Below, piece after piece: positions 1 through 7,418 of a stretch of DNA of 64,000 nucleotides (its first letter is position 1; every line of letters begins with the position of its first letter). The DNA comes from CAWAND01 sp963783335. Its GTDB lineage: Bacteria > Chloroflexota > Anaerolineae > Anaerolineales > E44-bin32. Below the pieces are notes generated by a model that was not told the DNA's origin, did not search any database, and saw only the letters and a list, made by a program, of their open reading frames with translations. Location of the stretch: assembly GCA_963783335.1 (NCBI GenBank), contig CAWAND010000004.1:1-64000 (forward strand). The letters run 5' to 3'. A program made the translations under genes and the position numbers.

Positions 1-1
1 G

Positions 2-898
2 CGGCGACTACCAGACGGGGTGCTGAGCGTGCTCGAACCAATCCGAACCTCCGGCGATGACTCCGTTCGGGCGCACATGGCGGGGCTCGACTACGGGCCG
101 ATACAGGCCTACAGCGGCGGCCACCAGGCAGTGGTCCTCTTCCCGCGCGGCACGGATTGGCAGCAGACCGGGATCGTGTTGGACCCGTGGCCGAATGAAC
201 GGCCGGAGAGCAAGCCGATCGCCGCCTGGATGGAGCGCTTCAGCTGGGGGCACGGGCCCGGGGAAGGCGCCTCCGACTACCCGCACCTGTTCGGCAACCC
301 GCCGCACTATGCCGGCACCCGCATCCCGGTCGCACGCAGCCATCCACGAAGGATTGGGGTCAACTCGCCAGTGGGGGTGATGATCGTGGCAGCCGACGGG
401 CGCCGGTTGGGCATGGACGCCAACGGCGACTTCGTGGTCGAGATCGAGGGAGCCGACTTTTACCCGACGCCGAAGGGGAATGGCGAGTACCAGTGGTATG
501 CGGGGCTTCCCGAGGGCGACTACCAGGTGACCTTTACCGGCTCGGCGGCCGGCGAGGCGCATATTCTGGTCGGGGACGAGAACGGGAATGTCGTGACGTA
601 TGGCCCGCAGCCGATCGCTTCCGGGGAGACGGCGGAACTCGTCCTGAGTGACGCGCCGATTGACAGCGCCGCCTTGCAGACCAGCGCCGGTCCGGTCGAG
701 CCCATCCTGCTCACGGACGAGAATGTGGGCGAGATGGATTTTGGCGAGGCGGTGGAGACGCGTACGGGCGCCTCGTGGCTGACGGCCCAAAACCTGGGGC
801 GGGCGGTGGCCGGTGTGGGGCTGGTTCTGCTGTGTCTGGTGGCGTTGGCCGTCATCGGCTTTGGCGTGTGGCGGCTCACCCGGCGTAAAGCGGCCTAG
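2..898 (+). CDS. C-terminal part of a membrane-anchored extracytoplasmic protein (5' end outside window)
   Basis: The frame is open to the left edge of the window, so the gene starts upstream; the GTG at 20 is only an internal candidate. About 298 residues are visible. The middle part reads like a beta-sandwich, Ig-like extracellular region (for example GDYQVTFTGSAAGEAHILVG). Near the C-terminus is one hydrophobic segment (AGVGLVLLCLVALAVIGFG) followed by a basic tail WRLTRRKAA. This fits a protein held outside the cell by one C-terminal membrane helix. I do not recognise the family. No partner gene is visible on the same strand before the repeat-rich stretch that follows. Confidence 0.7.
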   Translation, partial: RRLPDGVLSVLEPIRTSGDDSVRAHMAGLDYGPIQAYSGGHQAVVLFPRGTDWQQTGIVLDPWPNERPESKPIAAWMERFSWGHGPGEGASDYPHLFGNPPHYAGTRIPVARSHPRRIGVNSPVGVMIVAADGRRLGMDANGDFVVEIEGADFYPTPKGNGEYQWYAGLPEGDYQVTFTGSAAGEAHILVGDENGNVVTYGPQPIASGETAELVLSDAPIDSAALQTSAGPVEPILLTDENVGEMDFGEAVETRTGASWLTAQNLGRAVAGVGLVLLCLVALAVIGFGVWRLTRRKAA

Positions 899-924
899 GA
901 TCGGAGGGAAGGGCGCCGCGCCCT

Positions 925-1013
925 GGTGGGCGCGAGATGAACCTCGGGCAAGGGACGGTGCCCATGATGACGAAACGTTTGCCACGGCGGCTGACGCCGC
1001 CTCGCAATGACAT
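925..1013. repeat. Dispersed repeat family A, copy 1
   Basis: This intergenic copy contains ATGACGAAACGTTTGCCACG, then GGCGGCTGACGCCGCC, and ends in CTCGCAATGACA. The same modules recur near 29.13, 32.03, 36.11, 45.73, 51.55 and 57.15 kb. In fuller copies the other end reads CATTGCGAGCGA, so the element has inverted ends. No open frame is conserved in it. Confidence 0.75.
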
Positions 1014-1126
1014 GGAGAGGGAGGTCCCTCGCAGTGACATGGTGAAACACGCCATACACGGTCGCGCGGGGAGAGCCCGAGAAGTCAATGCTCAAGATTG
1101 CGAGGGGTCTGGGGAACATCGATGTT

Positions 1127-1165
1127 CCCCAGGGGCCCCCCTTGAGGGGGGCCTGTAGGGGGGTG
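1127..1165. repeat. Dispersed repeat family B, copy 1
   Basis: A G/C-tract repeat built around TTGAGGGGGGCCTGTAGGGG, preceded by a matching C-tract so that it can fold into a hairpin. Copies of the GGGGGGCCTGTAGGGGGGT core lie at about 1262-1300 and 2405-2450. Confidence 0.7.
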
Positions 1166-1217
1166 ATCAAGAGAGAAAGGTAGGTCCGACCTCACTCAGG
1201 TCTTGAGCTGGAGCCGC

Positions 1218-1300
1218 GGGCAGCCTCGAAGCCCTGAGCCACAGCCGCAGGCTGCCCAGCTCCCTTCCTCCTTTGAAGGGGGGCCTGTAGGGGGGTAGAC
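1218..1300. repeat. Dispersed repeats: family C (1218-1257) followed by family B copy 2 (1262-1300)
   Basis: Bases 1218-1257 start with GGGCAGCCT and end with AGGCTGCCC, a 9-base inverted repeat around the phrase GCCCTGAGCCACAGCCGC. The same phrase recurs at 3941-3978 next to the right end of the insertion sequence. Bases 1262-1300 are a second copy of the TTTGAAGGGGGGCCTGTAGG repeat. The two units sit back to back just downstream of the lipoprotein gene on the minus strand. Confidence 0.7.
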
Positions 1301-1378
1301 ATGGGACGAGTGAGTAAGCAAGCCAAGGCCGGCTGGGGTGGCCGGCCTCGTGATCAGGCGGCAAGGTCGTCGAAGGCG

Positions 1379-2053
1379 CTAGGGGATCCGGGCGAGGGCT
1401 TTGGTGGCTTCGGCCCTCAAGGCATCCAGACTGGGCACGCTCGTGTCTTGCCCAATGTCCATGATGCCGACCGATGTGTTCCCTTTCACGAAGGCGAAGG
1501 CACTGCCATTCAAAGTGACCCCTGCATTGGTAAAGTGCATCTCGCCTTCAATGGCACCGTCGGCGAAGTCGGGGACTTGGGTGGGCTCAAGACTTTTGCC
1601 GATCGCGTTCTCCTGATAACCGCTGAATCCACTCAGGAATGAGTCGCGATTTGTCTTGGCTGTGGCCGCATCGGGAGCCTGGAAGACGTCAACGGTGAGG
1701 ACATTGCCGCTCGCCGCAGCGTAGAGGCAGCCCCGTGTGCCGTCCGGGTAGGGGGCTTCCCTTCCCGCCTCGAGCGTGACGCCGACCAAATCTGAAGCTT
1801 CCTGCAAAGGGACGACCTGGCAGGGGTCGAGCGCCGTAGCCGCACCCGTCGCCTTCGCCGCCGTCGTGGGCACGCCCGTCGCCTCCGGTGCCGCCGTGGC
1901 TGCGACCGTCGCCGCTGAAGTGGCCGGCGGCTGGGTCGGCTCAGCCAGGGTTGGGGCGGGGGTCGGCGATGCCAGCGACGGGGAGAAGTTGCAGGCCAAA
2001 ACTGAGATTCCTAACACCAACGGTACCAGCCAGAGCTTAACACGTTGCATCAT
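1379..2053 (-). CDS. Secreted lipoprotein with DUF3558-like domain
   Basis: A 224-residue protein with a short basic start, a hydrophobic signal segment and a lipobox ending ISVLAC at about residue 21. A low-complexity Thr/Pro/Ala linker covers about residues 27-75. The folded part starts with DPCQVVPLQEASDLVG and has two further Cys; this resembles the DPC...L...E pattern of DUF3558-like lipoproteins. It is expected to sit on the outer face of the membrane. The ATG at 2053 is supported by a GAGGAG ribosome site 6 to 8 bases upstream. No same-strand neighbour is close, so it is probably transcribed alone. The function is unknown. Confidence 0.8.
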   Translation of the reverse strand: MMQRVKLWLVPLVLGISVLACNFSPSLASPTPAPTLAEPTQPPATSAATVAATAAPEATGVPTTAAKATGAATALDPCQVVPLQEASDLVGVTLEAGREAPYPDGTRGCLYAAASGNVLTVDVFQAPDAATAKTNRDSFLSGFSGYQENAIGKSLEPTQVPDFADGAIEGEMHFTNAGVTLNGSAFAFVKGNTSVGIMDIGQDTSVPSLDALRAEATKALARIP

Positions 2054-2404
2054 TCAACTCCTCAAATACCAACGAGATACCAGTGGGAGGCCTTCATCGC
2101 GTGATGTGTGGCAGCGCGCAGGCCAGCCCTTGGCAAGCATTGTAGCGCACTTGCCTCGGCAGCTTCCACCACGGATGAATGATCGTCAAGCGCTGGGAAC
2201 TTGGCGCTGAGCCAAGAAAAACCGTGGTCGATGCGAATCCTCCGAGCATGGGCCCGCCACCGAATTTGAGTGGTCAAGGAGATCCCTCGGGCGGAAAGAT
2301 CGCCTTCGGAATGACAGGAAGGGGAAGACCCTCTCCGGTCGGGCAGTCGGGCTCCGGTATCATCAACACTCGCGATTGAAGGGGGTGTGGGGAGCACGTC
2401 ACAC
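2054..2404. other. Intergenic, no gene seen
   Basis: Upstream region of the minus-strand lipoprotein gene. It should hold that gene's promoter, but I see no convincing -35/-10 pair. The open frames here are short, lack ribosome sites and resemble no family. Confidence 0.5.
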
Positions 2405-2450
2405 GTCCCCCACGGGCCCCCCTTTGAAGGGGGGCCTGTAGGGGGGTAAG
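2405..2450. repeat. Dispersed repeat family B, copy 3
   Basis: A palindromic C-tract/G-tract repeat: GGGCCCCCCTTTGAAGGGGG followed by CCTGTAGGGGGGT. It is the most complete of the three copies in the first 2.5 kb and lies just left of the insertion sequence. Confidence 0.7.
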
Positions 2451-2491
2451 AGAAAGGAAGAAAGGGGTTCGGCGTGCTGCCCAGAGCCTAA

Positions 2492-3927
2492 TGTCTCATT
2501 AAGTGGTGTAAATACGAGCTTGTAAGAATAGCCATCGTGTGCTTCCTTTTGAACGTGTCGAAACCACAAAAGGAGCAGCAACGATGGCCGATCCAACTAT
2601 CACACTTCTGGAGTACCTTGCGCAAGGTTGGAATTGATCTGGACGGCGATTTCCTGCAGGAGGGCACGCGTTTGCTGGCTCAGCTGGCGGTGGAACTGGA
2701 GGCCGAGCAGGTGACCCATTCAGTAAATGGGGTGATCGGCGCTGGCCCGTACGAGCGATCGGATGGTCGCAAGACCTACCGCAACGGCCACCGTCAGCGG
2801 ACGTGGGAGACCCGGGTGGGCGAGATCCCGCTGCAGATCCCCAAGCTGCGGGAAGGGACCTACTTCCCGAGCCTGCTGGAGCCGAGACGGCGATCGGAGC
2901 AGGCCCTGCTGTCGGTGATCCAGAGCGCCTATGTGCAGGGCGTGAGCACCCGCAAGGTCGACGATCTGCTGAAGGCTCTGGGCCTGACCGGCATCGACAA
3001 GAGCAAGGTTTCCCGCATCTGCAAGGAGCTCGACGAGGTGGTTGAGGCCTTCCGCAACCGGCCGCTGGAGGGCAGCTACCCCTACGTGTGGCTGGACGCC
3101 CTGTACCTGAAAGTGCGGCAGGATCACCGCATCGTCAACCAGGCCCTGGTGATCGCCATCGGGGTGCGGGAGACGGGCGACCGGGACATCCTGGGCTTTT
3201 CCCTGGGCGCCAGCGAGGAATATGCCTTCTGGTTGGACTTCCTGCGCTCTCTGAGCCGCCGGGGGCTCCAGGGGGTGCAGCTGGTGACCAGTGACGCGCA
3301 CGAAGGGCTCAAGGCGGCCATCGAGCAGGTCTTCACCGGAGCCACCTGGCAGCGCTGCAGGGTGCACTTCATGCCAGCAACGTCCTGGCTCACATCCCCA
3401 AGGGCAGCAAGGCGGTGGTGGCGGCCGCCCTGCGCACGATCTTCGCCCAGCCCGATCGAGAGGCGGCCGGCGCGCAGCTGGCCGAGGTGGTGAAGGCGAT
3501 GCGAGCTCGCTGGCCCAAGGCAGCTGACCTGGTGGCCGCGGCCGAGAACGAAGTGCTGGCCTACATGAGCTTCCCGGAGGAGCATTGGACGCGGATCTAC
3601 TCCACCAATCCCCTGGAGCGGCTCAACAAAGAGGTCAAGCGGCGAACCAATGTCGTGGGCATCTTCCCGGATGGGCGCATCTGTCGATCCGGCTCGTCGG
3701 AGCAGTGCTGATGGAGACCTCCGACGAGTGGCAGGTGGGTCGAAGATACTTCAGCCAGGAATCGATGAAGAAGCTCCTGGAGCCGGAGACCCTGCTGGTC
3801 GCCGAGCCAGAACCGTTGCAGTTGGCGCCAGTGCATTGAACGTTGTTGTCGAATTGTTCTGACGGAGAAGATCGCGAACTCATCAAAGACGTGGAAGCAC
3901 ACTGAAAGTACACCACTTGACAAGACA
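2492..3927 (+). mobile_element. IS256-family insertion sequence
   Basis: An element of about 1.44 kb with one transposase gene. Imperfect inverted ends of 19 bases are visible: TGTCTCATTAAGTGGTGTA at 2492-2510, and at 3909-3927 its counterpart, which reads TGTCTTGTCAAGTGGTGTA on the other strand (16 of 19 matching). No matching 8-base target duplication is clear. The right flank runs straight into a family C repeat (3941-3978). The exact outer limits are my estimate. Confidence 0.75.
2584..3839 (+). pseudogene. IS256-family transposase, three frame breaks
   Basis: The intact product would be a DDE transposase of about 415 residues with a Mutator-type fold. The start MADPTITLLEYL at 2584 breaks frame near 2616. 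The body is readable from RKVGIDLDGDF to CRVHFM, breaks near 3374, and continues to VVGIFPD. It breaks again near 3665 and ends in IRLVGAVLMETSDEWQVGRR. Catalytic positions are visible: Asp in VWLDALYLK, Asp in LVTSDAHEGL and Glu in TNPLERLNKE. All parts remain well conserved and there is no in-frame nonsense codon, so the breaks are either recent or base-calling errors. Read as given, it is inactive. Confidence 0.88.
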
Positions 3928-3940
3928 CAAGTAGCAAGAG

Positions 3941-3978
3941 CAGCCTCACAGCCCTGAGCCACAGCCGCAGGCTGCCCC
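3941..3978. repeat. Dispersed repeat family C, copy 2
   Basis: This copy matches 1220-1257 almost base for base (CAGCCT, then GCCCTGAGCCACAGCCGCAG, then GCTGCCC). It begins 13 bases after the right end of the insertion sequence. Confidence 0.65.
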
Positions 3979-4065
3979 TCCTCTCCCCCTTGTGGTAGCC
4001 TCAATAAACACCATCCAAGACCCGCCCGGAGGGCACCATTTCCCCTCCACCCACGAGGTGCAAAC

Positions 4066-4941
4066 ATGAAAATCGGCGTCACCTTCCCTCAAATCGAATA
4101 CGGCAGCGACCCGGCCGCCGTCCGGGACTATGCCCAAACGGCCGAAGGCCTCGGCTACAGCCACATCGTCGCCTACGACCACGTCCTGGGCGCCAACCCG
4201 GACCGCCCCGGCGGGTGGCGTGGCCCCTACACCCACGAGAATCCCTTCATCGAACCCTTCGTCCTCTTCAGCTACATGGCCGGCCTGACCGAGACCATCG
4301 AGTTCGCCACGGGGATCATCATCCTGCCGCAGCGCCAGACGGCGCTGGTGGCCAAGCAGGCCGCCACGCTGGACGTGCTGAGCGGCGGCCGGCTGCGGAT
4401 GGGCGTCGGGCTCGGCTGGAACGAGGTCGAGTACGAGGCCCTGGGCGAGAATTTCCACACCCGGGGACGGCGCATCGAGGAGCAGGTGGACCTGCTGCGC
4501 CAGCTGTGGACCCAGCCCCTGGTGACCTTCAAGGGCCGCTGGCACACCGTCTCCGACGCCGGCCTCAACCCGATGCCGGTCCAGCGACCGATCCCGCTCT
4601 GGTTCGGCGCCAAGGCCGAGCCCGCCCTGCGGCGGGCGGCCCGCCTGGCGGACGGGTGGATGGTCACGGGTGCGGATACCGCTGAGAAGGCGGCCCCCCT
4701 GCTGGAGACCATCGAGCAGGGGCTGGCCGACGCCGGGCGTGACCGGTCCCAGTTCGGCGTCGAGGCGCGCCTGGGCTATGGCGAGGGCGACGAAGCGGCG
4801 CTGGAGGAGCAGGCGCGCGCCTGGGAAGAACTGGGCGCCACCCACCTGTCGTTGAACACCATGTACCTCGGCTACGAAACCCCGCAGCAGCACCTTCAAG
4901 CCATTCAACACTTCGCCAAGGTGATGGGGCTCACCGCCTGA
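4066..4941 (+). CDS. LLM-class F420-dependent oxidoreductase
   Basis: A 291-residue protein of the bacterial luciferase-like monooxygenase fold (TIM barrel). Typical blocks are present: MKIGVTFPQ at the start, EGLGYSHIVAYDHV, FATGIIILPQRQ, KQAATLDVLSGGRLRMGVG and GWNEVEYEALGE. The last two are the hallmark of the F420-type LLM subgroup. The substrate cannot be told. The ATG at 4066 follows a weak GAGG site. It appears monocistronic, between the insertion sequence and the defence island. A second LLM gene lies at 51.6-52.6 kb. Confidence 0.9.
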   Translation: MKIGVTFPQIEYGSDPAAVRDYAQTAEGLGYSHIVAYDHVLGANPDRPGGWRGPYTHENPFIEPFVLFSYMAGLTETIEFATGIIILPQRQTALVAKQAATLDVLSGGRLRMGVGLGWNEVEYEALGENFHTRGRRIEEQVDLLRQLWTQPLVTFKGRWHTVSDAGLNPMPVQRPIPLWFGAKAEPALRRAARLADGWMVTGADTAEKAAPLLETIEQGLADAGRDRSQFGVEARLGYGEGDEAALEEQARAWEELGATHLSLNTMYLGYETPQQHLQAIQHFAKVMGLTA

Positions 4942-4991
4942 GCCCCAACGGCAGCTTGGGGTGGGTACGCAAGGTTCAGTCAGTGATTTGA

Positions 4992-5025
4992 GCCAGCGGC
5001 TAGCTATTGGAAGCTAGCCGCTGGC
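4992..5025. terminator. Perfect 14-bp stem-loop after the LLM gene
   Basis: GCCAGCGGCTAGCT (4992-5005) pairs fully with AGCTAGCCGCTGGC (5012-5025) around the loop ATTGGA. It lies 50 bases after the LLM stop codon. There is no run of T after it, so it may be a factor-independent stop of low efficiency, an mRNA-stabilising hairpin or a binding site. Confidence 0.55.
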
Positions 5026-5186
5026 ACTTGTAAGGTGTCTGTAAGGCGTTAGCCCCCATTTCCCCTTTCGAAACGATGAGAACAGGATCACAATAGTCGG
5101 TACGGTATCCGCGCACGCACTCCGCTCGACCTTCCGCTGAAGGGGGGAGGGGGATCATGCTCTCACACAGCCTGCAAAACCCTGTT

Positions 5187-5202
5187 TGTGAAGGCCTTCA
5201 CA
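5187..5202. promoter_or_regulatory. CRP-like palindrome TGTGA-N6-TCACA, site 1
   Basis: TTTGTGAAGGCCTTCACAAT is fully symmetrical across the core. It lies 45 bases upstream of the GTG chosen for the DUF2726 nuclease, the first gene of the defence island. It matches the consensus of CRP-family regulators. No CRP-family gene with a helix-turn-helix is visible in the window. Confidence 0.6.
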
Positions 5203-5247
5203 ATCCGTTTCTGATTGGGCTTCCAGTCAGATGGCCGGGGTGGTAGC

Positions 5248-5967
5248 GTGAGCGAGTCGCCTGGATGCCTAGGATACTTGCTAGGCCTTCTGAAGGGCGG
5301 GAAAGATCGCAAGACGGTCGGTCTGGCCTACCGACTGCGCGATGACTTCATGTCGCCTGCGGAACGGTCATTCTATGGAGTCCTGACACAAGTGGTGGGG
5401 AACCGCTACACGGTTCTGGCGAAGGTCCGTTTGGCGGACATCCTGTATGTGCCGCGTTCGGGAAACAATGCTTGGGCTTCTCAGCAGAACAAGATCAATC
5501 AGAAGCACGTGGACTTCTTGCTTTGCGAGCCCACAACTATGGCTCCGCAGATCGCGATCGAGCTGGATGACGCCAGCCACAGCCGGAAAGATCGTACGAA
5601 GCGGGATGAATTCGTCGACGCTGCGTTCACGGCGGCCGGGCTGTCCGTAGCCCATGTACCCGTGAAATCTTCCTACAGGGCGCAAGACCTTCAGGCACTG
5701 ATGGCGCCTGCGCCGAGCGGAGATCTAGGTTCGCCGCACTCATCTCCTGATAGCGAGCCCAGATCTGAGAGGCCAGCAGACTCTCACAAGACGCCTTCAA
5801 TGAAATCTCGGACTATCTCTCCAGGGCAAGAGCAGATTCCAAAGTGTCCAAAATGCGGTGCCGAAATGGTGCTCCGCACGGCGGCCAAAGGGCCCCACAA
5901 GGGAGAGAAGTTCTATGGGTGCTCCAGATTCCCGAAGTGCCGGGGCGTCAAGCTGCTGGGGGATTGA
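5248..5967 (+). CDS. DUF2726-type nuclease with C-terminal topoisomerase-type C4 zinc finger
   Basis: About 239 residues. The central part (about residues 40-150) has the DUF2726 pattern, a PD-(D/E)XK-like nuclease fold: AERSFYGVLTQVVG, VLAKVRLADIL, KHVDFLLCEP, IAIELDDASHS and KRDEFVDAAF. The Asp in HVDFLL and the Glu in IAIELDD fit the metal-binding positions. After a polar linker, the last 40 residues form a four-Cys finger, CPKCGAEM ... GCSRFPKCRG, as in DNA topoisomerase I tails. A cytoplasmic DNA-cutting or DNA-binding role is likely. I prefer the GTG at 5248; a TTG at 5215 is also in frame but lies almost on the CRP-like site. The next gene downstream is brxA. Confidence 0.78.
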   Translation: MSESPGCLGYLLGLLKGGKDRKTVGLAYRLRDDFMSPAERSFYGVLTQVVGNRYTVLAKVRLADILYVPRSGNNAWASQQNKINQKHVDFLLCEPTTMAPQIAIELDDASHSRKDRTKRDEFVDAAFTAAGLSVAHVPVKSSYRAQDLQALMAPAPSGDLGSPHSSPDSEPRSERPADSHKTPSMKSRTISPGQEQIPKCPKCGAEMVLRTAAKGPHKGEKFYGCSRFPKCRGVKLLGD

Positions 5968-6128
5968 CGCTACACCGAAAAGTGTGTTTGCGGAGGAAAT
6001 CCAGAGCCGCTATTCGGTCACTTGAACCTGAATGAAGTCATTGGCGATGCAGGTATTCAAGACTTGGGGAGTCGAAGTACCGGTAGTGATCATGCGACGA
6101 GATGCGATCTCCGTGCAGGAGGACTAGA

Positions 6129-6803
6129 ATGAGGAATTCCCAGCCACAAGTCACGCACGGAGTAACTCTTGGAGAACCGCTCGAAAGACAAGTCGTACAA
6201 ACTCTCTTTCACAACAGGCGGCCAGTACCTTACTGAGTCGGTCAAGATCGCGCGTAGCTACCAAGATTTGGGTGATTGGGATGAGACAAAGCAGATCGTA
6301 CTTTCAGACAACATTCTTCAGTCAAGAACGAGGAGTCTGCCGAACTCGGCTCTATAGAGAGCTAGCACAACGGCTTCAGATGCTCACGCCGGATCAGCTG
6401 GATCTTCTGGCTGAAGGGAGCCTCGAGGAGCAGAAGCAACTTCTTTGGGTAGCGATCTGCAAGAGGTACCTGTTCGTTCGCGAATTTGCCGTGGAGGTCA
6501 TTCGGGAGAAGTTCCTGGCAATGAACTATCAGATCACAGACCTAGACTACGACGCATTCTTCAATCGCAAGGCTGATTGGCATGCTGAGCTCGAGCAAAT
6601 CACGGACAAGACCAGGGACAAGCTGAAGCAGGTCGTCTTCAGGATCCTGCGAGAGGCAGGGATTACCACGACGGAAGCCTCAATACTTCCTGCGGTGTTG
6701 AGCAGTCGGATGGTATCTGTGATCAGAGATGACAACTCAATACGGACTCGAGGTGTTCCCAATTGCTGGGGTCCCAGTCGCCACAGGCAAAGAGCATGAC
6801 TGA
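6129..6803 (+). CDS. brxA: BREX protein BrxA (DUF1819), frame-broken
   Basis: BrxA is a small DNA-binding component of type 1 BREX phage defence, about 200 residues. Family blocks are readable: KLSFTTGGQYLTESVKIA, LGDWDETKQIVLSDNILQSR, LYRELAQRLQMLTPDQLDLL and RYLFVREFAVEVIREKFL. A strong AGGAGG site at 6117-6122 points to the ATG at 6129. That start needs one frame change before residue 15; the alternative is the TTG at 6169. Further breaks lie near 6336 (an extra G after AACTCG) and near 6745, after which the frame ends FPIAGVPVATGKEHD. The stop overlaps the brxB start (ATGACTGA). It is the first gene of the BREX operon. Confidence 0.82.
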
Positions 6804-7404
6804 GATAGGCTCCGCATCTATTCCTCAGCGATACAAACATTTGCTTCAGGTCATGGAGAGCAAACGATTCATCAAGATGGAAGGGCTGGGCAATGAGGTG
6901 CCCTTCTTCATCTGCCCGTATCGGCCACAGGAAGCGAACGATATGGAGGGGCTTGCCAGAAATCTGGCAAATCAACTCACGAATGAGGGACATCCGGTGC
7001 TGCTGGTCAATCTCTACGACCTGAGCATTGAGATTATGAAGGCCAGGGGCATTTGGGAGCAAACTCTGGCAAAGGAAGGCGACACGCCGAAGGACGAGTT
7101 CCTTGAGCTCCTTCAGTCTGTGTTGGACCCAGAGGCTCATCTGGTTCCCGCAATCGCCGAGAAGCTGGCGGCAGGAACCTATGAAATCCTGTTTCTTGCG
7201 GGCGTGGGGGCTGTCTACCCGTTCATCCGTTCGCACACGGTTCTGAACAACCTCCAGAGCACAGCTAAGCACCTGCCAACGGTTCTGTTCTTTCCGGGCG
7301 AGTACAAGCATTCGTCATTGGACGGATCTTCACTGAAGCTGTTTGGCCTGCTCGAGGATGACAATTATTACCGGGCCTTCAACATCTACACGTTTCAGCC
7401 CTGA
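6796..7404 (+). CDS. brxB: BREX protein BrxB (DUF1788)
   Basis: A 202-residue BrxB, an essential type 1 BREX component of unclear biochemical role. The frame is intact. Typical blocks are RYKHLLQVMESKRFIKMEGL, VPFFICPYRP, LLVNLYDLSIEIM, GVGAVYPFIRSHTVLNNL and VLFFPGEYKHSSLDGSSL. The last of these, ending LKLFGLLEDDNYYRAFNI, is diagnostic. The ATG at 6796 overlaps the end of brxA, and the TGA at 7402-7404 overlaps a possible start of brxC, so translation is probably coupled. Among brxA to brxL this is the only gene without a frame break. Confidence 0.92.
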   Translation: MTEIGSASIPQRYKHLLQVMESKRFIKMEGLGNEVPFFICPYRPQEANDMEGLARNLANQLTNEGHPVLLVNLYDLSIEIMKARGIWEQTLAKEGDTPKDEFLELLQSVLDPEAHLVPAIAEKLAAGTYEILFLAGVGAVYPFIRSHTVLNNLQSTAKHLPTVLFFPGEYKHSSLDGSSLKLFGLLEDDNYYRAFNIYTFQP

Positions 7405-7418
7405 TGGGAGAAACATCC

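Noticed and set aside
3946..4911. Antisense open frame of 321 residues
   Set aside because: It mirrors the LLM gene on the other strand. Its composition (runs of Gly, Arg, Val and Gln) is that of a shadow frame.
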